DNA from: Flavobacterium sp.
Lineage (GTDB): Bacteria > Bacteroidota > Bacteroidia > Flavobacteriales > Flavobacteriaceae
Length of the DNA stretch: 17,037 nt
Assembly (NCBI GenBank): GCA_017989775.1
Contig: JAGNPF010000001.1
Coordinates: 1,619-18,655, forward strand
Reading direction: 5' to 3'
A model generated the notes under the pieces. It made no database searches and was not told the origin of the DNA. It worked only from the letters and a program-made list of their open reading frames with translations. This document shows, piece after piece, positions 8,157-14,157 of this stretch (position 1 is the stretch's first letter; every line of letters begins with the position of its first letter). The position numbers and the translations under genes are program-made.

Positions 8157-8164
8157 TAATTTTG
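8157..8164 (+). promoter_or_regulatory. possible -7 box for the GLPGLI/receptor operon
   Basis: TAATTTTG matches TAnnTTTG and lies 144 bases before the GLPGLI gene start. A poor -33 (TTTC) sits 19 bases upstream. The transcript would have a leader of about 135 bases that includes the inverted repeat at 8245-8269. Confidence 0.35.
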
Positions 8165-8244
8165 ATGGTAAGCATGTCTTTTTTGCAGATAAATTCATTG
8201 TCATTATTAAACCCTTTGCAATAATAAATGTCTTGTTTTTAATA

Positions 8245-8269
8245 TTTAAGTGTAACACAAACACTTAAA
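8245..8269. repeat. 9-bp perfect inverted repeat upstream of the GLPGLI gene
   Basis: TTTAAGTGT (8245-8253) and ACACTTAAA (8261-8269) pair perfectly across the 7-base spacer AACACAA, ending 38 bases before the GLPGLI start. No T-tract follows on either strand, so a protein-binding site or a leader hairpin is more likely than a terminator. The rest of the 300-bp gap (8008-8307) shows nothing else convincing. Confidence 0.5.
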
Positions 8270-8307
8270 AACAGTCTTATTGGTTACATCAAAAAAAAAC
8301 AAAACCC

Positions 8308-9198
8308 ATGTCCAAAATTATTTTTACAATAGCATTTCTTTTCGCGGTTCATTTGGGAATTCAAGCCCAGGAATTTCAAGGAATGGCGGTTTATCAATCC
8401 AAAACGAGTATGGAGGATTTTAAAGCTCGAATGTCCGGAAACAAAGACATTACTCCGGAGATGCAGAAAACTATGGAAGAGCGGATGAAGAGTATGTTCG
8501 AAAAGACATTTATCCTCAATTTCGACAAATCGGCTTCCATTTATAAGGAAGAAGAAAAACTCGATGCACCCACGCAAGGTGGTGGCGGTTTCCGCATGAT
8601 GGGGGGAATGATGGGAGCCGGAGGTACTTTTTACAAAAACATAAAAGAAAAAACCTATACCGTGGACAAGGAGTTTATGGGGAAAGAGTTTTTGATCAAG
8701 GATTCGCTGCCCAATTTAAAGTGGAAAATGGAAGGCGAGACCCGCGTGATTGGAGGTTTCAATTGTTTCAAGGCTACTGCGGTTCGCCCGGTAAGCAAGA
8801 CCGATTTTCAAAACTTGAGACCCAAGAAAGAAGAAGCAACCACGGACAAACCAGCCGATGCCACCAAGAAAACAAACTTTATGGACGGAATGGAAATGCC
8901 CAAAGAAGTTGTCGTGACGGCTTGGTACACCCCGGAAGTACCGGTTAACCAAGGCCCCGACAATTATTGGGGATTACCGGGATTAATTTTGGAAGTCAAC
9001 GATGGCAAAACAGTTATTTTGTGTTCCAAAATTATTTTGAACCCAAAGGAAAAAGCGGTAATCAAGGCTTCCACAAAAGGGAAAGTGGTTACCCAAGCCG
9101 AATATGATGAAACCGTAATAAAGAAAATGGAGGAATTCAGGGAAATGAATCGTGCCCGAGGAGGTAATGGAGGACCGCAAATGCGAATTGGCGGTTAA
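8308..9198 (+). CDS. GLPGLI family protein
   Basis: This 296-aa exported protein has a signal peptide ending AQ (HLGIQAQEF) and carries the family hallmark DNYWGLPGLILEVNDGKT near residues 219-236, where GLPGLI names the family. The family is restricted to Bacteroidota, is presumed periplasmic or outer-membrane associated, and has no firmly assigned function. Conserved context blocks include YQSKTSMEDF near the mature N-terminus and VTAWYTPEVPVNQGPDNYWG before the hallmark. Unusual features are a Met/Gly-rich stretch (GGGGFRMMGGMMGAGG, around residues 92-107) and a Gly/Arg-rich tail. A large receptor-like gene follows after 51 bp on the same strand, a common pairing for this family, so the two probably act together at the cell envelope. 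Confidence 0.9.
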   Translation: MSKIIFTIAFLFAVHLGIQAQEFQGMAVYQSKTSMEDFKARMSGNKDITPEMQKTMEERMKSMFEKTFILNFDKSASIYKEEEKLDAPTQGGGGFRMMGGMMGAGGTFYKNIKEKTYTVDKEFMGKEFLIKDSLPNLKWKMEGETRVIGGFNCFKATAVRPVSKTDFQNLRPKKEEATTDKPADATKKTNFMDGMEMPKEVVVTAWYTPEVPVNQGPDNYWGLPGLILEVNDGKTVILCSKIILNPKEKAVIKASTKGKVVTQAEYDETVIKKMEEFREMNRARGGNGGPQMRIGG

Positions 9199-9249
9199 AA
9201 AAAACATGTCGTTAGCTCTTGAATATTCAAATTTTCCAAAATCCAAATA

Positions 9250-11952
9250 ATGAAAAACGCATTTCTTGTCGTCCTATGCCTCATTGGCACACTTTCTTTT
9301 TCGCAAACCATAAAACTGGAAGGAATTATTTCCGATACCAAAAACATCCCATTGGAAATGGTAAACGTCATGGCGGTAAACAAAGCCACAAAAGCAATGG
9401 ATTCCTATGCCATTACCAATGAAAAAGGAAAGTATGTGCTCGATTTGAAAACAAATACGACCTATACCATCAGTGTGAGCTTTTTAGGAATGCAAAGTAA
9501 GCAGGTCGAAGTTGTTACCACTAACATAAATATCAGTAAAAATATTTCTTTAGATGAAGGCACAGTGGAACTCGATGGAGTCGAAATTGTACGCGAAATG
9601 CCGGTTTCCATCAAAGGGGATACTATTGTTTATAATGCCGATTCCTTTAAATCAGGAACCGAACGAAAACTCGAAGATGTCCTCAAGAAATTGCCGGGAG
9701 TCGAAGTCAACTCCGATGGCGAGATAGAAGTCGAAGGCAAAAAAGTAACCAAATTAATGGTCGAAGGCAAAGATTTTTTTGACGGTGACACAAAACTCGG
9801 AGTGAAGAATATTCCGGCCGATGCCATAGACAAGGTACAAGTGCTTCGCAATTTCAACGAAAATTCCATTTTGAAAAGTGTCGAAAACAATCAAGACAAT
9901 GTGGCGATGAACATCAAACTGAAATCTGGGAAAAAGAATTTTTGGTTTGGAGATTTAACAGCAGGAATTGGGGTCGGAATGCTGGACACGCGCTATTTGA
10001 TTAACCCCAAATTGTTTTATTACAGTCCCAAATACAGCATCAACCTGATTACTAATTTCAATAATATTGGCGAGTTGCCGATGACCATCCAGGATTACAT
10101 GAAACTGACGGGTGGATTTCGAGGTTTGGCTTCCAAAGGCGGTTCCAGTTTTAATGTTTCGTCGAATGATTTGGGAATTTCATTGATGAGGAACAATCGA
10201 GCCAAGGAAATTGAAACCCAGTTTGGAGCCGCCAATTTCTCGTACAATGTCAATAAAGCTTGGACTTTGAGCGGTTTTGGAATCATTTCCTCTTCGGTGA
10301 CGGAATTGGAAACCATTTCACAAACCAATATTTTGGAACCCAATTCTTCCGAAATTCAATCCACGGAGAACAAGAAAGAATTGGCGAATCAAAAAAGTAA
10401 TTTGGGAATGTTCAAGCTCAGTTCGAGCTACAAACCATCGACCGATTTCCAGTTTGATTATGATGTTTTGACCAAAATTTCGAAACAGGAAGAAGATGCG
10501 CCCATGTTGCGGGAATCCATTGTAAACAACAGTTCGACAACCGAAATCATCAATACCACAAAAGAGCAAGAGCCCATTTCGGTGAATCAAAACCTGAGTT
10601 TGTTTTATACTTTGAGCGAAAAGAACATTTTCGCGGTCGAAATGCAGCATTTGTTTCAAGAGGAAGATCCTTTTTACAATGCCAATCTAAAGTCGCAGCC
10701 CTTTAATTTGGTGGGTTATACTCCGGGACAAAATCGAAACGACATTACGCAAAACCGTTTCGTGAAAACGAGTAAACTGGATGCCAAAGTGGATTATTTT
10801 TACATGCTCACGCCCAAAAGCAACATCAATATTACATTGGGAAATACCTATTCGTACCAGAATTTCAATTCCAGTATGTATCAAACTTTGGACAATAATG
10901 ACATCAATGAATTGGATGACCAAGCCAATCAAAATGACGTGAATTACAATTTCAACGATGCCTTTTTGGGCTTGCATTACAAGATTTTGACTGGCAAATT
11001 CACCTTTACTCCTGGCGTGAGCATTCACGGTTACAATATGACAAACCAACAATTGGGAACGGATTATAGCCAAAACTTCTCCAGGATTTTACCCGATTTA
11101 TTGGCCATTTTTCAAATCAAGAAAGCGGAATCCCTGACCTATAATTTTTCGTACACCAATAGTTTTACCGATATCAACCAATTGGCAGAAGGTTTGGTTT
11201 TTTCTAATTACAATAGTCTTCGAAAAGGAAGCCGAACGCTCGAAAATGCAACGGCCCGCCAACATTCCTTGCGTTATTTCAAATACAATATGTTCAATTT
11301 AGAAAACATATCCGCCTTTTTGAGCTATTCCAAACGAATTGATGCCGTAAAAACCAGGGCTTTTTACGATGGGGTAAACCAGTCTTCAATGCCTTATAAT
11401 TCGGACTTTGCCGACGAAACTTTTTCTGGAAGCGGATCTTACGGCCGTTCGTTTTTGAAGAATTACAAAGCCTCTTTCTCGGCAAACATCAATTGGTCGT
11501 TGTTCAACAACATCCAAAACGGAGTATTGTCGACCAATGAAAGTTTTACCCAAAGTTACACCCTTAGGGCTTCCACGAATTACAAGAAGTTGCCCAATTT
11601 GGAAGTGGGCTACAATGTGGCAATCAACAATTACGCCAACAGTGTTTACTATACGGATAGGCCTTTTGCCAAATTGGATTATTATTTTTTGGACAGTTTT
11701 TCGCTCGTGACGGAATATGAATTTTACCACTATTACAACACCGAAAAAACGGTAAACAACGAGTATGATTTCTTGAGTGCAAGCCTTATTTATCAAAAGA
11801 AAGACAGCAAATTCGAGTATAAAATCAGCGGAACCAATCTCTTGAACACCAAATCCATCAACGACGACAGTTTTTCGCAATTCTCTACCAGAACGTCGCA
11901 ATACACCGTTCAACCTCGATATTTGATATTGTCTTTGAAGTATAATATTTAA
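9250..11952 (+). CDS. CarboxypepD-reg-like / outer-membrane beta-barrel family protein (TonB-receptor-like)
   Basis: This 900-aa protein begins with a signal peptide (MKNAFLVVLCLIGTLSFSQ). A carboxypeptidase-regulatory-like Ig-fold domain (IKLEGIISDTKNIPLEMVNV to YTISVSFLGMQSKQVEV, about residues 21-92) follows. Next comes a plug-like region containing GDTIVYNADSFKSGTERKLE, VLKKLPGVEVNSDGEIEVEG, VEGKDFFDGD and IPADAIDKVQVL (about 120-205). The remainder is a long barrel rich in Tyr/Phe/Asn. This layout is that of the outer-membrane beta-barrel proteins related to TonB-dependent receptors, which often lack a SusD partner. The ligand is unknown. It is the second gene of a two-gene unit with the GLPGLI protein and ends before a strong terminator. 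ATG at 9250 is well placed for the signal peptide. Confidence 0.9.
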   Translation: MKNAFLVVLCLIGTLSFSQTIKLEGIISDTKNIPLEMVNVMAVNKATKAMDSYAITNEKGKYVLDLKTNTTYTISVSFLGMQSKQVEVVTTNINISKNISLDEGTVELDGVEIVREMPVSIKGDTIVYNADSFKSGTERKLEDVLKKLPGVEVNSDGEIEVEGKKVTKLMVEGKDFFDGDTKLGVKNIPADAIDKVQVLRNFNENSILKSVENNQDNVAMNIKLKSGKKNFWFGDLTAGIGVGMLDTRYLINPKLFYYSPKYSINLITNFNNIGELPMTIQDYMKLTGGFRGLASKGGSSFNVSSNDLGISLMRNNRAKEIETQFGAANFSYNVNKAWTLSGFGIISSSVTELETISQTNILEPNSSEIQSTENKKELANQKSNLGMFKLSSSYKPSTDFQFDYDVLTKISKQEEDAPMLRESIVNNSSTTEIINTTKEQEPISVNQNLSLFYTLSEKNIFAVEMQHLFQEEDPFYNANLKSQPFNLVGYTPGQNRNDITQNRFVKTSKLDAKVDYFYMLTPKSNINITLGNTYSYQNFNSSMYQTLDNNDINELDDQANQNDVNYNFNDAFLGLHYKILTGKFTFTPGVSIHGYNMTNQQLGTDYSQNFSRILPDLLAIFQIKKAESLTYNFSYTNSFTDINQLAEGLVFSNYNSLRKGSRTLENATARQHSLRYFKYNMFNLENISAFLSYSKRIDAVKTRAFYDGVNQSSMPYNSDFADETFSGSGSYGRSFLKNYKASFSANINWSLFNNIQNGVLSTNESFTQSYTLRASTNYKKLPNLEVGYNVAINNYANSVYYTDRPFAKLDYYFLDSFSLVTEYEFYHYYNTEKTVNNEYDFLSASLIYQKKDSKFEYKISGTNLLNTKSINDDSFSQFSTRTSQYTVQPRYLILSLKYNI

Positions 11953-11984
11953 TGTGATAATTTCAATTTCTCTGGAAAATATGG

Positions 11985-12040
11985 CACAAAGAAAAACCCT
12001 GACAATTTTTATTTCGTCAGGGTTTTTCTTTGTGTTTTTT
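11985..12040. terminator. bidirectional terminator between receptor-like gene and metK
   Basis: A 19-bp perfect stem (11985-12003 with 12016-12034) has GC-rich core CCCTGAC/GTCAGGG, flanking A/T blocks and a 12-base loop. Six Ts follow on the plus strand, and the internal TTTTTCTTT acts as U-tract on the other strand. It lies 32 bases past the receptor-like gene and 12 bases past metK, which converge here. Confidence 0.9.
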
Positions 12041-12051
12041 GCGGTTAAATT

Positions 12052-13302
12052 TTACAACCCAAAAGCAGCTTTCACTTGATCCACGAAATCCAGTTTTTCC
12101 CAAGTAAACAACTCTACGGTCACTGTTTTTTCAACACCTCCAGGAGCGGAGAATGTTTTGGTCACGGTTTCTGGCTGACGCCCCATGTGTCCGTAAGCAG
12201 CCGTTTCGCTGTAAATAGGATTTCTCAATTTCAAACGTTGCTCGATGAAATAAGGACGCATGTCAAAAATGGCTTCCACTTTTTTGGCGATTTCACCATT
12301 GGTCAAATTCACTTTTGAAGTTCCGTAAGTGTCAACAAAAATTCCCATTGGTTTGGCAACCCCGATGGCGTAAGAAACCTGAACCAAAATCTCGTCGGCA
12401 ACACCAGCTGCAACCAAGTTTTTGGCAATGTGACGCGTGGCATAAGCCGCACTTCTGTCCACTTTACTAGGATCTTTTCCGGAGAAAGCACCACCACCAT
12501 GGGCTCCTTTTCCACCGTAAGTGTCCACGATGATTTTTCTTCCCGTCAATCCAGTGTCTCCGTGTGGTCCACCAATCACGAATTTCCCGGTAGGGTTGAT
12601 GTGGTATTGAATTTGGTCATTAAATAAATGAGCGTATTGAGGATATTTGGCCTTGATTCTTGGAATCAAAATAGAGATTAAATCACTTTTAATTTTAGCC
12701 AACATTTCAGCCTCTGGTGCGAAATCGTCGTGCTGAGTCGAGATAACAATCGCGTCAATTCGTTGTGGTTTGTTGTCGTCGGAATATTCCAAAGTTACTT
12801 GCGATTTGGCATCAGGGCGCAAATAAGTAATCTCGGAATTCTCTCTTCTGATATTGGCCAATTCAACCAACAAGGCGTGCGCAATATCCAAAGCCAATGG
12901 CATGTAGTTTTCGGTTTCGTTGGTGGCATAACCAAACATCATTCCTTGGTCACCAGCACCTTGTTCTTCTTTGCTGGCTCTGTCCACACCTTGGTTGATG
13001 TCGGCAGATTGCTCGTGAATGGCAGAAAGAACACCACAAGAATTGGCTTCAAACATATATTCACTTTTGGTATAACCAATTTTTTTGATAACCTCTCTTG
13101 CAATAGTTTGAACGTCCAAATACGTTTCAGATTTTACTTCACCAGCCAAAATAACTTGTCCAGTTGTAACCAAAGTTTCGCAAGCCACTTTTGATTCTGG
13201 GTCAAATGCCAAGAAATTATCAATTAGGGCATCAGAAATTTGATCTGCTACTTTGTCTGGATGTCCTTCACTCACTGATTCTGACGTAAATAAATAAGCC
13301 AT
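12052..13302 (-). CDS. metK: S-adenosylmethionine synthetase
   Basis: MetK makes S-adenosylmethionine from methionine and ATP in the cytoplasm. All family hallmarks are present: [15 protein letters not shown] near the N-terminus (His14 of GHPDK), GAGDQG at residues 115-120, and GGGAFSGKD at 269-277 followed by [11 protein letters not shown]. The 416-aa length is slightly longer than the roughly 384 aa of E. coli MetK and typical of Bacteroidota. It lies on the minus strand, divergent from metY, behind a promoter at 13436-13465 and a leader of about 125 bases carrying a SAM-II-like aptamer, so feedback by its own product is likely. The assignment is secure. Confidence 0.98.
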   Translation of the reverse strand: MAYLFTSESVSEGHPDKVADQISDALIDNFLAFDPESKVACETLVTTGQVILAGEVKSETYLDVQTIAREVIKKIGYTKSEYMFEANSCGVLSAIHEQSADINQGVDRASKEEQGAGDQGMMFGYATNETENYMPLALDIAHALLVELANIRRENSEITYLRPDAKSQVTLEYSDDNKPQRIDAIVISTQHDDFAPEAEMLAKIKSDLISILIPRIKAKYPQYAHLFNDQIQYHINPTGKFVIGGPHGDTGLTGRKIIVDTYGGKGAHGGGAFSGKDPSKVDRSAAYATRHIAKNLVAAGVADEILVQVSYAIGVAKPMGIFVDTYGTSKVNLTNGEIAKKVEAIFDMRPYFIEQRLKLRNPIYSETAAYGHMGRQPETVTKTFSAPGGVEKTVTVELFTWEKLDFVDQVKAAFGL

Positions 13303-13321
13303 AATAATATAGATTTTATAA

Positions 13322-13384
13322 TTAAGCGAGAAAAAAGGTGGATTGCGGGAAAATAGTACTAAAGGAGAGTTGCTGCTTTAGCAT
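13322..13384 (-). CDS. possible short ORF in the metK leader (20 codons)
   Basis: An ATG at 13384-13382, inside the 3' part of the SAM-II-like aptamer, opens a 20-codon frame ending with TAA at 13324-13322, 19 bases before metK and in a different frame. The product would begin MLKQQ and end FFLA. If the aptamer folds, the ATG lies next to the pseudoknot strand and could be masked. It may be chance: the region is short and no homologue is known to me. Confidence 0.25.
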   Translation of the reverse strand: MLKQQLSFSTIFPQSTFFLA

Positions 13385-13422
13385 TTTTTTAACGAGGTTG
13401 CAATCAGTTCAAATTTTTCCTC
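13373..13422 (-). ncRNA. SAM-II-like riboswitch in the metK leader
   Basis: On the minus strand the RNA reads GAGG (13422-13419), a 21-base loop ending UGAUUGCAA, CCUC (13397-13394), then GUUAAAAAAAUGCUAAAG and CAG. P1 is GAGG/CCUC. Compared with the known SAM-II aptamer, the loop aligns without gaps over its last 19 bases (13 identical, including all of AUUGCAA). The 3' part matches the pattern GUGAUAAAUG..GCUAAA. Pseudoknot pairs UUGC with GCUAA are kept, and CUG (13407-13405) can pair with CAG (13375-13373) where SAM-II pairs ACC with GG, a compensatory change. It begins within about ten bases of the predicted transcription start. SAM-II binds SAM and lowers expression. Assignment by eye; a covariance search against RF00521 and RF01826 would decide. 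Confidence 0.7.
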
Positions 13423-13435
13423 TAAAATTCGGCTG

Positions 13436-13465
13436 CAAAGGTATGAAACCAAATTGAATTGCAAA
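13436..13465 (-). promoter_or_regulatory. metK promoter
   Basis: On the minus strand TTTG (13465-13462), an 18-base spacer and TACCTTTG (13443-13436) match the Bacteroidota promoter consensus exactly. Transcription should start near 13429, which puts the SAM-II-like element at the very 5' end of the mRNA. Confidence 0.75.
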
Positions 13466-13721
13466 TTAATCTTGACTAATTTTTTAAATTAAAAAGAAGA
13501 TTTGTTATTGGTTTTTTCGAAACAGATTGGAGAAGACAACTTGTTAACACTAACTTAAAGTAGTCATAATGTCAAATCCATTTGTTGGTCATATCTTTGA
13601 AATGTCAAATCAAAGGGGTGGAATAAAGGGATTTTGAAGGTTCCTTGGATAAAAGGCTCCTGATTGATTTGGTTTTTAATTCATTAGAATTAATGAAAAA
13701 TAGCTGTTTTTCAAGAAAACA
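13466..13721. other. noncoding stretch between divergent metK and metY control regions
   Basis: No credible gene is seen. It holds a perfect TAnnTTTG-type -7 box TATCTTTG (13592-13599, plus strand, without a good -33), two copies of ATGTCAAATC, and a 7-bp hairpin TTCATTA/TAATGAA (13680-13697). The plus-strand transcript leading to metY probably begins here or at 13722-13753. Confidence 0.4.
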
Positions 13722-13753
13722 TTTGGTTTTCTAAATAATAGTTTAGATATTTG
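13722..13753 (+). promoter_or_regulatory. possible promoter for the metY leader
   Basis: TTTG (13722-13725), a 20-base spacer and GATATTTG (13746-13753; seven of eight positions fit TAnnTTTG counting the free ones). It lies 22 bases before the first short leader ORF. No promoter-like sequence is found between the first terminator and the second leader ORF, or between the second terminator and metY, so this or TATCTTTG at 13592 would have to serve metY. Confidence 0.4.
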
Positions 13754-13775
13754 TCACAACAAAAAGAGAAGCAAA

Positions 13776-13844
13776 ATGAAATTTATGATTTGTAATATGT
13801 CGAAACAGGTTAAGGAGAAGTCCTGTGGGTCGCCTATTGCATAA
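13776..13844 (+). CDS. short leader-type ORF 1 (22 codons, Met/Cys-containing)
   Basis: This ATG-started frame of 22 codons begins MKFMICNMSK and ends SCGSPIA before TAA. Five of the 22 residues are Met or Cys. Its stop lies 28 bases before the stem of a strong intrinsic terminator, the spacing expected of an attenuator leader peptide. It shares the in-frame nonamer ATGATTTGT (Met-Ile-Cys) with leader ORF 2. No homologue is known to me. It could instead be chance, or a small peptide gene of its own ended by the terminator. Confidence 0.4.
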   Translation: MKFMICNMSKQVKEKSCGSPIA

Positions 13845-13867
13845 ATTTAAATTCAAATTTATATAAT

Positions 13868-13904
13868 AAAAAAAGCTTCCCAAGTAACGGGAAGCTTTTT
13901 TTTT
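13868..13904 (+). terminator. intrinsic terminator 1 upstream of metY
   Basis: AAGCTTCCC (13873-13881) and GGGAAGCTT (13889-13897) form a 9-bp perfect stem with loop AAGTAAC. A-run and T-run flanks extend it, and nine Ts follow on the plus strand. The A-run on the left also lets it work on the minus strand. No real gene on either strand needs it, apart from the short ORF just upstream. Confidence 0.88.
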
Positions 13905-13934
13905 GAATCCATGATAATCACAAGAAACAATACG

Positions 13935-14024
13935 ATGAACAATTTTAAACAGCAACAAATGAACTTCAACAATGTCAAATCGATGATTTGTGCAAAGTCT
14001 ATGAAGTTGGTGTGTGTCTGTTGA
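13935..14024 (+). CDS. short leader-type ORF 2 (29 codons, Met/Cys-rich) upstream of metY
   Basis: The frame opens at ATG 13935 (alternative ATG at 13959 giving 21 codons). It starts MNNFKQQQMNF and its last 14 codons read SMICAKSMKLVCVC before TGA. Seven of 29 residues are Met or Cys, with Cys at 19, 27 and 29, so the ribosome meets Cys codons just before the stop. The stem of a strong terminator starts 31 bases later and metY 133 bases after the stop. This is the classic layout of a leader-peptide attenuator, here plausibly reading charged tRNA-Cys or tRNA-Met to control homocysteine synthesis. A clear antiterminator pairing was not found by eye, so the mechanism is inferred. Confidence 0.5.
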   Translation: MNNFKQQQMNFNNVKSMICAKSMKLVCVC

Positions 14025-14054
14025 TTCCGAAAGTATGAGTTATAACAAAACTTG

Positions 14055-14098
14055 AAACCCTTTTGGATAGCCGTCTAAAAGGGTTTTTTATTTTTTTA
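14055..14098 (+). terminator. intrinsic terminator 2 directly upstream of metY (putative attenuator)
   Basis: AAACCCTTTT (14055-14064) pairs with AAAAGGGTTT (14077-14086). The stem can extend into the loop by a few pairs (GGA with TCT). A T-rich tail runs to 14097. It ends 60 bases before the metY start with no TAnnTTTG box in between, so metY expression seems to require readthrough. Confidence 0.9.
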
Positions 14099-14157
14099 GG
14101 CCCAAAAAACACAAGAATATTTCAAAATTAAATACAAACAAATCTAAAATAAATATT

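Larger units (their letters stand above)
13569..13981 (+). repeat. three dispersed copies of ATGTCAAATC
   Basis: Exact 10-base copies lie at 13569-13578, 13602-13611 and 13972-13981, each preceded by A and followed by N-A. The first two flank the TATCTTTG box; the third is inside the second leader ORF. They may be regulator-binding half-sites or chance in AT-rich DNA. Confidence 0.4.

Noticed and set aside
8035..8268. 77-codon plus-strand frame in the gap before the GLPGLI gene
   Set aside because: It starts with TTG, has Phe/Ile-rich low-complexity composition typical of AT-rich noncoding DNA, and contains the candidate promoter and the inverted repeat.
11386..11913. 175-codon minus-strand frame opposite the receptor-like gene
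   Set aside because: It is an antisense shadow; the plus-strand frame has clear barrel-type sequence to the stop.
12730..13194. 154-codon plus-strand frame opposite metK
   Set aside because: It is an antisense shadow of the highly conserved metK coding sequence.
13569..13637. 22-codon frame from ATG 13569, and a 13-codon frame from 13693, as further leader peptides
   Set aside because: Neither is followed by a terminator and neither is enriched in a particular amino acid beyond chance.
13743..13958. 71-codon minus-strand frame across the metY leader region
   Set aside because: It runs through terminator 1 in antisense, resembles no known protein, and its composition is that of translated AT-rich spacer.
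14024..14157. SAM riboswitch directly upstream of metY
   Set aside because: None of the S-box core (GAGGGA, CCGATGA, GCAACC, GGTGCTA) or SAM-II core elements is present; only the terminator and short ORFs are.
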